The notes below the pieces were generated by a model that was not told the origin of the DNA, searched no databases, and was given only the letters and a program-made list of their open reading frames with translations. The position numbers and the translations under genes were made by a program. From NCBI GenBank assembly GCA_029948255.1, contig JALIZF010001787.1, positions 248,001-312,000 of the forward strand: a DNA stretch of 64,000 nucleotides, given 5' to 3'. Origin of the DNA: Telmatactis stephensoni. Its lineage: Eukaryota > Cnidaria > Anthozoa > Actiniaria > Isophelliidae. Below, one piece after another: positions 57,801-64,000 of this stretch. Positions within the stretch are counted from its first letter, which is position 1; the number at the start of each line of letters is the position of its first letter.

Positions 57801-60800
57801 AGAGGAGAGGAGAGGAGAGGAGAGGAGAGGAGAGGAGAGGAGAGGAGAGGAGAGGAGAGGAGAGGAGAGGAGAGGAGAGGAGAGGAGAGGAGAGGAGAGG
57901 AGAGGAGAGGAGAGGAGAGGAGAGGAGAGGAGAGGAGAGGAGAGGAGAGGAGAGGAGAGGAGAGGAGAGGAGAGGAGAGGAGAGGAGAGGAGAGGAGAGG
58001 AGAGGAGAGGAGAGGAGAGGAGAGGAGAGGAGAGGAGAGGAGAGGAGAGGAGAGGAGAGGAGAGCATTCCACTCCCATAAACTGTTAGGTGTTATTATTG
58101 ACAGTCAGCTCAGTTACTTTTGTCAGCTTACTTACTTTTGTCTACCAATAAGATTTTTTAGTGCTCTTAGTATCCTGTTCCTCATCTCTTCTTTTTCAGC
58201 TCCCAAGTAAACATGGATTAAAATATTAAGTCCATGTGCATCTAAAGCTCGACTACGATTGATGACACTATTGACAAGTACACTCTGTATAGCACCAACG
58301 GCAAGCATTACAATGTCCTCATCATGTTGGTACTGCAGGCAAAGGTCTGCAGAGTAAGGGTAGAAAATTGATTATTCAAAAATGAACACAAAATAAACTA
58401 GCCATCTGCATGCACAGGGGTTCCATGGGCCATGAATTTTAGGTATCTCAGAATTCAAGGAATATTAATGGCCCATGAAAAATAGCTCAAGCAAAACAGA
58501 CTATTTTCATGGGCCATAAAATGTTAGCCTTCATCATTCATGGGAAATTCACGACCACATGGTGCCATGCAATTTGATTTTGCATACTTCATGGGCACTT
58601 AAAATGTTTTCACGGGGTAATGACAGACAGACAAACAGACATAACTTAATTTAGACATGGTAAAAACATCAGCATATATTTATAAAAAAGATAAATAAAA
58701 ACTGGTTTACATGTTTGCTGTGTGGGAATCCAATTTCGAATAAAAATTGTCAAGTCCTCTTTTAAATTGAGTGAGTGAGCTTGACTTTCTCAGTTCAACA
58801 GGAAATCCATTCCACACCTGAAGCTTTGCTTCTGTTTGAAGTTTAGGAATAGTAAGTTTGTTTTTAGAGTCCCTAAATATATAAGGAGTACTCTGAATGG
58901 TGAACAAGTCCTCTAGATAACTACATGACAGGAAATTCATGCCATTTTCATAAAACTGCATTTCATAAGGGACTGTACGTTTTTAATGAGGGGGGGTGGG
59001 CTGGAGTTTTTCATCTCCATCAAAACAAAATTGTGATGACCCCCCTCCATATTTTTCTAAAAATACCATGGCCCTTCATTGATTAGCAGAAAAAAATTGA
59101 TGACCCTCCCCCACGGGTAACTCAAATCAACTAAACGACACACCAAATGAAGAACGACAGCCTGATGACTTTCAACCACGTGCCCAACTTCGAAAGCTTT
59201 TCGAGGAAGGCTCTATAACAGAGGACAGAGAGAAAATTTCGGAGTTTTCTAGAACATATATTGTTTCAGAAAGCTTAGTGAGTGGCTACATTCAACATCT
59301 CACAGAAATTGACATTCACAAGAAAAAGCGAAAGGAAGAAAATCAAATCGAAAAGAAAGAGCGCTTACAAAGAAAATACAATGACATTGACTGGCAGGCT
59401 CTGTACAATGCCAACCAGCTATCAACCTTAAAAGTAAATGAACTAAATCTTTATCTTAGTGGAACATAAGATTTCGTTCAATGGAAAAAAGGCTGCGAAA
59501 GCTAACGTCATTAAGGCAGCACACATTGGCAGCCGTCAATATAAAGAAATGGAAATGAAAGAGAATGAAGAGACAGACGTACTAGAATATACTGATGGCT
59601 ATTCCTCTGGTGACGAATCTGAGGAAGATTTTGTGAACAGAGTGGTTGGTTCAAGTTCTTCGGAGTCATCAAAAGAACTAACATCTAGTGATGAAGAGAG
59701 TGGTCCAGAGGTTAGCGGAATTGAAGTATCACGGTGCGGCAGAAAACGAACCAAAGTTTCCAATGACAATTCTATTTCTTGGCAGATCATTGACTTTTAA
59801 GATGGCACTAGTTTATTTTATTGTTTAACAGTTGCATGTGCCTGCCATCAGTGATGGTTCCTCGCATAACAAAAGGTACTTTCGTAAAAACCAAGCAAAA
59901 TGGTGGCAGTACGTGACTCACATACAGTCCAAAAATGTATACACAAATGTATACAAAAATGTGATGTACAAATATACAATAAAACAGTAAGTAGTGATAG
60001 TTGTCAAAACAAGTCATATTTACATGTACAAATTAAAGAGAAAAGCCTGTGACTTCTGTATAGTTTCTAAAATGATCAGATAAAAGAGGTGACCCTCCCC
60101 CTCACAAGGAAAAAGAAAAGCTTGACCCTTCACAAACGTTGATTTTTTTTTCGATGACCCTCCCCCGAAATACTCCAGCCCACCCCCCCCTCATTAAAAA
60201 CGTACAGTCCCTAAGGATGGTCTATATAAGTTTTTGTAAACTGAATCACCTACTTAATAAGATCTTGATTCCTCCAAGATAACCAATCCTGGCTCTGTAT
60301 CTTAAGTCCAGTGCAAGGTTAGACAATGCCCCAAGTGCTTGAACTAGGATTCTTTTATTGGGGATAAAACAAAGCTGCAAACAGAGTTAAAATACAGTCA
60401 TGTCACTTTGTTCATGAAAGGCCCACTTGGATGAAAATCGGGTGAAAATTGGAAACTAATTATTTCTATCTGAAGATGAGTGTAGTTAAATAACTAGCTA
60501 CCTTCTGACCAAAAATCTGCATTTCAAGCTCATTATCAAAGAGAAATTTTGATATAAAGTCTAAAAGAACAATAGGGTTGAGTAAATGACTTCATGTACT
60601 CACAACTTAAATGCTAAAATACTGAACAATTTCTATTTGTCTCATTTGAATGTAAAGAAAATGTTGCTTTTGGTGATTATTGGGAGTCGTACAGATAGGT
60701 TTTACTATGTTTCAAGTCATTTCCAATTTTAATCTATTTTTATAATAATACTTTTATTATTAATCCTCCCAGAGGGCTTTTCAGGAATAACATATATCTA

Positions 60801-63800
60801 AAAATACATGACAAATACACTAAATATCCTATTTTTATCCAAGTACCCTTTAAGTATGTTTTAATTCCAATGAAAATTGCAGTAGAACCTAGCTATTATG
60901 AAGACATAGCCATTTGCCAGAGATTAATTGTTTGGTCAGTCAACAACACCATGTGTCTAAAGCAGTTAACTACATGTACAATCCCTGCCACAATTAGTTG
61001 ACACGATGTGGAATTTACGGATTTTTTTGCACACTACACACTGTGCAGCCATATTATTGGACCCCCTCCCCCTGTACAATGTTGCTGGTAGCTAAAACGT
61101 ATGTCAGACTGATTGCCGAGTAGTAGGTGTTGGGGTTTTCACAGCAACACTGTACAGGGGGTGGGGTGGGGGGTGGGGCTGGTGCAAATAGAGGGGGGAG
61201 GGCACAGATTTTTACGCTCACTCTGTAAGAATGTTATGTGTGTATGTATGTAGAAAGGGGGGAGGGGCCATCAAAAATTGAGCAGTTACCTTTTTCATTT
61301 GCACCAGCCCCCCTCCCTGTAACAGGTGGGGGGCATATAACAGGTGGGGGGTGGGGGGTGGGGGGGTGGGCAGCCAATCTCATTACCATCCACTGTGCAC
61401 GCACATCCCGACAAAATTGTGCCATGTGAATTCTGGCAATGATTGCAGCTGTTCAATGGGATAAACTTTGATACCTTTAGCAATGCCTCTATGCCACCAG
61501 ACGTTGCAATGTAGGATATAAAGTCTTCATTGAACTCACTGAGGTTTCTAAGAGAACCTACAACAAAAAAGGACATTAAAGAACTGATATTGTACAAATC
61601 TACATTGTACAGACTAAAGATTTGATCCATATCTTATTGTAAAAAATCCCCTAGTTTAAAGGGTCCCTCTCAAGAGAGTCTAGCTGCAAGAAAAATCAGT
61701 TTAATGGTCCAGTTCCAAAATATTGGTTAGCTTCAACTGCCTGTACGTGTATACTTGTCTAATACTCTGACAAATTTATACATACCATTGTATTGTAAAT
61801 GCAATATGTTGTATTGTGCCATTCTAGAATGTATTGCTAAATTATTTTGGGGATATAATACAGTACAATGCTATGTATAAATTTGTTAGAGTATTGGACA
61901 ACTCTTACCACATACATGTACAAAGGAATAAGAATGAGGCTATGTGAATGACTTCATACAACTGTAAGTTGTCTTATGGCATTTTGCATGGAGCCTCATC
62001 TCGATTCCTATGCATGTGGCAAGTGAAGTACACTGTATATACCTGTTTCAAAAAACGTAGACGGTCTGAGATCTGAATCTGAATCTGAGTGAGAAGAAAG
62101 CAGTGTTGGTATGACCTTAGAAAGAATTACAATATAAAGTGATAAGATTATAAAATGGATGATATTACACAGAGATAAGATAAAAAAGTCATTCTCGTGA
62201 TTCTATTTGGTCTCAGATTCCGATCCAGATTAAGATTCAGATGTCAGACCATCAACGTTTTTTTGAAACAGGTATATGATTCTTGAAACTGCATTATTCA
62301 GCTAAAGAAGATGGCTGTCCTCTTTATAGGTTTGTCTGCTTTGGAGGGAAATCATTGTGTAGACTGATATTAGTATTATAAACAATAATTGTATTGTTCC
62401 AACACGTAATTCAGTTGTAAGACTGCAAAGTGTTTTTATTAATAAACGATTTATCTATCTATCTATCTGTAAATCACAGTTACATTGAACAGTATACTTA
62501 CCAGCTGCATATTCCAGTACTGCTGCGTTCTTGGGTGGGGCTTGTACCCCAGATAAACAACACAAAGACACCTAAAATAAGATATAATTACTGTTAATAT
62601 GATATATAATCATTCCATTTAATGTAAGGACAATATGACACATTGTATTAATAAGTCATTGCAAACAAGAGACCTGCAAAGCAGTGCTTTAAGGGAGTGG
62701 AATGGGGAAATGGGTGGGTTTGGGAGGAATACATAATTATGTATGGAGGAACTGCTAAAGCAGGTGACTTTGTCATGAACTCTCTCTTTCCTTCTATTCC
62801 CTTTTCTCCCCTCCACTTTTCCATTTTTTTATGGTGATCTACACGAGGGTGGCATAGCTGTGTGTCTATATCTCAGTCGCAGGAAAAAAATATCAATTCC
62901 CAGCTTGGGTCATACATGCGGCTTCCCTCGGTCTAACCAGGAAATCCCTGGGAATCTGTTCTATTTTTACAAGTTTGGGTATTACAGATTTCCCAAGTAA
63001 AATAGAACAGATTTCCAGTTTAAACCAAGGGAAACCCCAAGTTGCATTGGGAATTGAAATTTTTTTCCTGTGAGTATATGTGCAGCAGAAGCAAAAATCT
63101 GGCTGCATCAGTTCAGGATCTGCTGCCCTCATATACAAGAAATAAAGGTGCTAAAATTTGATGGTCATATAAATGTTTACATATTCCGATAATCGTCAAT
63201 TAATAAGGTAATACCTGAGGAGGATATTTATCTAGGTTTGTTGGCATGGCATAAACCTTGTCTCCTGGTACAGTAGCAGTAAATCCAAAGTCTATAGCAA
63301 ACACTTTGGCCTTTGAAGTTTCACCTGATGAAGATACTTCCAAGACACGTGCCCTGTACACCATCTTATGTCCACTGATTGTCTCTTCTACACAAACTAG
63401 TGATCCTGGGCATGGTATATCAGGCATGTCATCCAATTTCTTAAGTATCAGAAAATAGAAAATATTGATCAAAGAGGTGCACACATTGTATGTTTTAGGG
63501 TCATAAATCTACTTCTTGAAGAGCATATTTCCAAAATTGTCCAGCTTTTCCCTATGGCTCTTTGGATTGAGAAGAAATAGCCTTTTGATCAGAAAGCACA
63601 GGCCTTCCTATGACATGGATTATAATGGCTAAGTTACAATTATAATGACAACAAGGCCAGGCATGATATTTTTAAAATTGAGTTCAGAATTACAAGTTTT
63701 CTCTTTATGAATGCAATTGTTGGAAACATGTTAGAAATATGTGTGAAATAAGCTTGGAGAAAATCAGGTCACAGGTTCAAAACCCTTCTGAAGGCTTGGA

Positions 63801-64000
63801 TTTTCTCCTTCGCACACTCAAAGAAACATGTACACATATTTTTAAGTTTTCTCTTGCTTGACAAACCTGTGTTTTAAGATAGTCCTGGATTTCACTGATA
63901 TTCTTTTGGACTGCTTCCCCACCAACATGAGCCCAAAAATGACCAGCATCGATAACATGCATCAAGCTTACATCACACCATGATGAACTACCTTTCGACT
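47047..64000 (-). CDS. Tudor - armadillo - Schlafen (AlbA_2) protein with CaaX tail (5' end outside window)
   Basis: Nineteen exons read leftward from the window edge to TGA at 47047-47049; 671 codons are visible and all 18 junctions keep frame. Order (residues counted from the edge): extended Tudor domain 1-140, armadillo-type repeats about 135-340, acidic Ser/Asp linker 385-455, Schlafen-type AlbA_2 domain about 460-612, charged coiled coil 615-650, and a terminal CVVM CaaX box. Tudor domains bind methylated arginine tails, for instance on Piwi proteins; Schlafen cores cleave tRNA-like and other RNAs; CaaX boxes are prenylated. A membrane-attached RNA-processing factor, perhaps in piRNA biogenesis, is my inference. 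The frames fit so well across 18 junctions that two merged genes are unlikely, although a cDNA would settle it. No single named family recognised. Confidence 0.88.
47280..47347. repeat. Short near-perfect hairpin
   Basis: AACCTCGTTCCCAGGCCC and its complement GGGCCTGGGAACGAGGTT flank a 21-bp loop. Same type as 18537-18604. Confidence 0.85.
47513..48099. mobile_element. About 585-bp element with GGCGCTGTTACACTGTGCAA ends
   Basis: Left end AAAGGCGCTGTTACACTGTG, right end CACAGTGTAACAGCGCCTTA. The interior repeats TTGCGA/TTGCAA and ACAACTTGC words in both orientations. No long frame with transposase features. It sits in the last intron of the Tudor-Schlafen gene. Confidence 0.75.
48480..48795. 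repeat. About 103-bp tandem repeat overlapping a 5' splice site
   Basis: Three units with ACGAAGTGTTCACGARGTTG, ACGACAACATTACGGTAAAT and ACGAATTCACGAAGTTACCG. The rightmost unit includes the donor of exon 18 (48787/48788). Equivalent AACG|GTAACTTCG donors are present at about 48582 and 48686. Confidence 0.9.
48926..49445. repeat. Simple-sequence region: AAAC/GAAC, AATG and GGAA/GAAAG tracts
   Basis: Imperfect AAACAAAC and GAACGAAC at 48935-49075, (AATG)n at 49225-49250 and purine-rich GGAA/GAAAG at 49275-49440. The 34-bp exon 17 (49183-49216) is embedded between them. Long Phe/Ser/Leu frames are artefacts. Confidence 0.85.
49183..54119 (-). CDS. Tudor-Schlafen gene exons 11-17: Schlafen-type AlbA_2 domain
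   Basis: Exons 54040-54119, 53131-53175, 52548-52647, 50812-50886, 49873-49913, 49541-49633 and 49183-49216. Residues 456-611. Exon 11: HMTFKEDETHEFC, with Glu475 and Glu480 at the spacing of the first two acidic residues of Schlafen nucleases. Exon 13: LCAFLNNKKCGTIYIGVRSS, the signature strand-turn. Exon 14: DLLRLGLDEMVDSFKPPL. Exon 15: IDFIPVARPSGSE. Exon 16: RFVIEIVLLKYTGFIYTTPQ. Exon 17: CFFRHKSANIE, where the family has GxxYxRxGSS. The third catalytic acid, usually an Asp just after the IGV strand, is Arg/Ser here by my alignment. Confidence 0.88.
49672..49775. repeat. (AAAC)n / (GAAC)n microsatellite
   Basis: About 12 AAAC copies, then about 6 GAAC copies, then AAAC again, ending in CATCCATCCATC. 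It lies between exons 16 and 15 of the Tudor-Schlafen gene, close to both. Confidence 0.95.
49978..50298. mobile_element. CCTGGTTTTCACTAGCG-related element
   Basis: Left end GTTGAGCGTGGTTTACACGA then GTGACGCAAATGCAAACGCA; right end TTTGCGTCACTCGTTTAAAC then CAGGCTT. The interior is made of CAAACGCAAGC words. About 320 bp. It overlaps three artefactual ORFs. Confidence 0.7.
50304..50585 (+). mobile_element. tRNA-derived SINE, copy 2 (best preserved)
   Basis: Pol III A box GGTGGCGTAGCGGTTCATCG, B box GTCTGGGTGCGAGTCCCAG, body with CTATGCCACGAGGGG and CTCCGGGTACTCCGG, then CAACATGTGAGTTGAGTGAT. It ends in CCCCTTCAAGGGAGTGTCAA and an ATTAATTAATT tail. Lies in the intron before exon 14. Confidence 0.82.
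51183..51434. repeat. 62-bp tandem repeat with CCAATCAG and GCGCGC words
   Basis: Four copies of AAACATGGTAGTCAGCCAAT, CAGCGCGCGCGTTATATCTC, AAATATTTTATAATCTCTGA. Similar single copies lie at 27365-27425. The unit looks like the end of the CCAAT/GCGCGC element family that follows. Confidence 0.93.
51440..51757. mobile_element. MITE, ATTACGCGCGCTCTGATTGG family, copy 2
   Basis: Same ends and inner palindrome as the 37374 copy: CAATTGGTATATTACGCGCG, GTACTCTAATAGATGAAC, GACGTCAAAATGTGGTGAG and complements, ending TCTTTTTGTTAAATT. Confidence 0.8.
51838..52515. mobile_element. Nested MITE complex
   Basis: Outer DNA is the GTATGAGTGTGAAA family, apparently two partly duplicated copies (arms at 51840, 51915, 52035 and 52495). 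At 52125-52445 a third copy of the ATTACGCGCGCTCTGATTGG family interrupts it, bounded by TATAATAATTGGCATATTAC and AATCTATTTGTTAAA. After it the outer core resumes with CGAAATTCCTGCCGTAACCG. Confidence 0.75.
52805..53035. repeat. About 118-bp direct duplication of a SINE body
   Basis: Two units of AAAACAAGGATGTGRGACAR, GTACCCTCTACCCCCTCCCT, CCATCAGTGCTCYATCCTA and AAAGCTACACWGAGCTACAC. The content matches the body of the minus-strand SINE at 57095-57276 without its tRNA-like head. Confidence 0.85.
53515..53935. mobile_element. Foldback element with poly-C/poly-G ends
   Basis: ACCCCAAACTCCCGGGGGGG at the left and CCCCCCGGGCCCAAACTCC at the right, with GGATGCTCGTCGGAA against ACGAGCATACCCATCC. 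AAAAGGTACC occurs six times inside in one orientation. About 420 bp, in the intron between exons 12 and 11. Confidence 0.7.
54958..57552 (-). CDS. Tudor-Schlafen gene exons 8-10: low-complexity linker
   Basis: Exons 57465-57552, 56452-56531 and 54958-55165, residues about 330-455. Polar and acidic: TRCNNPLDV-type loop, FSLSIASDAGDTPLHRSTDR, RNQRRRARRKGLVDPKP, then NPSDSDSDDSDDAYAGRWTS. Arg/Lys followed by dense Ser/Asp suggests a flexible, probably phosphorylated spacer, with basic residues that could bind RNA or act in nuclear import. The exon 8 start could be 57552 or 57549 (two adjacent TAG acceptors). Confidence 0.78.
55276..55602. mobile_element. Tigger/pogo-like short element with internal 18-bp repeats
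   Basis: Left end TACAGTGAACTTCCTCTAAG, right end GAGGGAGTTCACTGTAA, TA at the borders. The interior is expanded by about nine copies of CTTAGAGAGGTGTCYGCC. Non-coding; lies in the intron between exons 10 and 9. Confidence 0.65.
56595..56860. mobile_element. Foldback element with poly-G/C inner arms
   Basis: GGGAAGGTTCATTTAATATG, ACGAGGGGGGG, CATGAAGATTT at the left are matched by AATCTTCATGCCCCCCTCGT, CATAGTAAATGAACCTTCCC at the right. The interior repeats AGGCCCCCC. About 260 bp. Confidence 0.85.
57095..57276 (-). mobile_element. tRNA-derived SINE, second type
   Basis: On the minus strand: AGCAAGGATGGCACAGTTGG (A box), GAGGTCCCGAGTTCGATCCC (B box), then ACATCCTTGTTTTGACTTC and a body complementary to GCTCCATCAGTGCTCCATTT. 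Its body also occurs at 52805 and 43862. Confidence 0.78.
57745..58064. repeat. (AGAGG)n pentanucleotide microsatellite
   Basis: About 64 perfect copies over 320 bp, about 70 bp from exon 7 of the Tudor-Schlafen gene on its downstream side. Period 5 keeps frames open on both strands (Arg-Gly-Glu-Glu-Arg and Leu-Leu-Ser-Ser-Pro), producing spurious ORFs of up to 161 codons. Confidence 0.99.
58136..61557 (-). CDS. Tudor-Schlafen gene exons 4-7: armadillo-type repeats
   Basis: Exons 61387-61557, 60502-60560, 60254-60374 and 58136-58346, residues about 143-330. Joining exon 3 to exon 4 gives VLEYAAGSLRNLSEFNEDF, a classic armadillo helix pattern, then SGGIEALLK. Exons 5-6: DNELEMQIFGQK and KRILVQALGALSNLALDLRY with IGYLGGIKILL. 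Exon 7: VMLAVGAIQSVLVNSVINRS, HGLNILIHVYLG and RNRILRALKNLIGRQ. At least three repeats of about 42-50 residues, likely a protein-binding superhelix. Confidence 0.85.
58707..58968 (-). mobile_element. LINE reverse-transcriptase C-terminal remnant
   Basis: The frame encodes FLSCSYLEDLF, TPYIFRDSKNKLTIPKLQTE, VWNGFPVELRKSSSLTQFKR and a short tail. This matches the pattern WNxLPxxLRxxxSLxxFKRxL that ends many non-LTR retrotransposon polyproteins. Its upstream side is cut by the element at 58969; the frame continues as YIDHPYE on the far side (about 60215-60235) if that element is removed. Confidence 0.65.
58969..60211 (+). mobile_element. 1.24-kb DNA transposon, TAA target duplication (Harbinger-like)
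   Basis: Terminal inverted repeats of about 40 bp begin GGGACTGTACGTTTTTAATG and end with its complement. TAA flanks both sides (58966-58968 and 60212-60214). A 3-bp TAA/TTA duplication with GGG-starting ends suits PIF/Harbinger. Subterminal CCCTCCCCC-rich segments follow each end. It carries a broken gene (59104-59800) and no recognisable transposase, so it is non-autonomous. Confidence 0.8.
59104..59800 (+). pseudogene. Transposon-borne ORF, frameshifted
   Basis: Frame 1 (59104-59469, no early in-frame ATG) encodes PDDFQPRAQLRKLFEEGSIT, then SLVSGYIQHLTEIDIHKKKR and LKVNELNLYLSGT before a stop. Frame 2 (59459-59800) resumes with EHKISFNGKKAAKANVIKAA and an acidic Ser/Glu-rich tail ending SWQIIDF. 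LKVNELNLYL followed by NGKKAAKANVIKA looks like one SAP-type DNA-binding helix pair split by a shift at about 59455-59465. Function unknown; possibly an accessory protein of a larger relative. Confidence 0.65.
61056..61375. repeat. G-rich inverted repeats with G-quadruplex-like runs
   Basis: CCCCCTGTACAATGTTGCTG near 61068 pairs with CAGCAACACTGTACAGGGGG near 61142. A second pair is GGGGCTGGTGCAAAT near 61174 and ATTTGCACCAGCCCC near 61297. The run at 61327-61371 has four or more G tracts (GGTGGGGGGTGGGGGGTGG) starting within about 20 bp of the exon 4 donor. Confidence 0.75.
61750..61910. mobile_element. Foldback element
   Basis: CTTGTCTAATACTCTGACAA, ATTTATACATACCATTGTAT at the left pair with TACAATGCTATGTATAAATT, TGTTAGAGTATTGGACAA at the right. 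About 160 bp with AT-rich centre. A further foldback (GAATAAGAATGAGGC/GCCTCATCTCGATTC) follows at 61918-62020. Confidence 0.75.
62036..62280. repeat. Inverted repeat mimicking an exon
   Basis: ATACCTGTTTCAAAAAACGT, AGACGGTCTGAGATCTGAAT at the left recur inverted at 62216-62277. The left arm, read on the minus strand, has an AAG acceptor, an open frame and a GTATAT donor, but its phase does not fit the gene. Exon 3 joins directly to exon 4 in frame, so this is intronic. Confidence 0.75.
62502..64000 (-). CDS. Tudor-Schlafen gene exons 1-3 (of those visible): extended Tudor domain
   Basis: Exons 63867-64000 (open to the window edge, the true start is outside or the acceptor lies at the very edge), 63215-63439 and 62502-62571. 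Reads VIDAGHFWAHVGG, then PCPGSLVCVEETISGHKMVY, RARVLEVSSSGETSKAKVFA, IDFGFTATVPGDKVYAMP, PPQVSLCCLSGVQAP. The aromatic and acidic cage region (FW at the start, YRARV, IDFGF) and the final PPQ-V-x-C-x-LxGV are hallmarks of extended Tudor domains, which recognise symmetric dimethylarginine. Confidence 0.88.

Noticed and set aside
57593..58210. Frames of 124-161 codons with LLSSP or RGEER repeats
   Set aside because: Produced by the AGAGG microsatellite; period 5 never meets a stop in several frames.
62043..62115. Extra exon of the Tudor-Schlafen gene encoding VIPTLLSSHSDSDSDLR
   Set aside because: It starts in phase 0 but exon 3 ends with one leftover base, which would give an early stop. Exon 3 joined to exon 4 is in frame and gives a standard armadillo helix. 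The segment is an arm of an inverted repeat.

Overview
The window is intron-rich, AT-rich eukaryotic DNA, almost certainly from an invertebrate animal. The three genes I can read have GT-AG introns, short exons and metazoan-type products. The gene content (an active-zone RIM protein, an ADCY3-type adenylate cyclase, a Tudor-domain germline-type protein) together with tRNA-derived SINEs and very many short inverted-repeat elements best fits an anthozoan cnidarian (coral or sea anemone). That placement is an inference; nothing in the sequence proves it.

Layout. All three main genes lie on the minus strand. (1) 6509-7071: the first two coding exons of a RIM/RIMS-like presynaptic scaffold (N-terminal helix plus zinc-finger start); the rest runs leftward out of the window. 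(2) 17710-41097: a complete transmembrane adenylate cyclase of the ADCY3 type. I resolved 24 coding exons, all phase-compatible, giving 1148 codons plus a stop, close to the usual length of ADCY3. Both catalytic halves keep the expected metal- and nucleotide-binding residues. (3) 47047-64000 and beyond the right edge: a 19-exon gene whose product reads, in order, Tudor domain, armadillo-type repeats, acidic Ser/Asp linker, Schlafen-type AlbA_2 nuclease-like domain, charged coiled coil, and a C-terminal CaaX box (CVVM). All 18 splice junctions keep frame. I do not recognise a named protein with this order. It is the most interesting object in the window, because Tudor and Schlafen-like subunits cooperate in the nematode piRNA-precursor nuclease PUCH.

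Between and inside the genes the DNA is a mosaic of repeats: a 42-bp satellite in three separate arrays, several families of foldback/MITE-like elements (some nested in one another), tRNA-derived SINEs, three Tigger/pogo-like short elements, a 1.24-kb element with TAA target duplications and a broken ORF inserted into a LINE remnant, and long microsatellites and minisatellites. A clean tRNA-Leu(UAA) gene lies in a cyclase intron on the opposite strand. Open frames over the microsatellites, satellites and foldbacks are composition artefacts and are not called as genes.

The three genes have no evident common pathway; they are separate transcription units. Exon boundaries were deduced by eye from frame, splice consensus and family knowledge, without transcript evidence.
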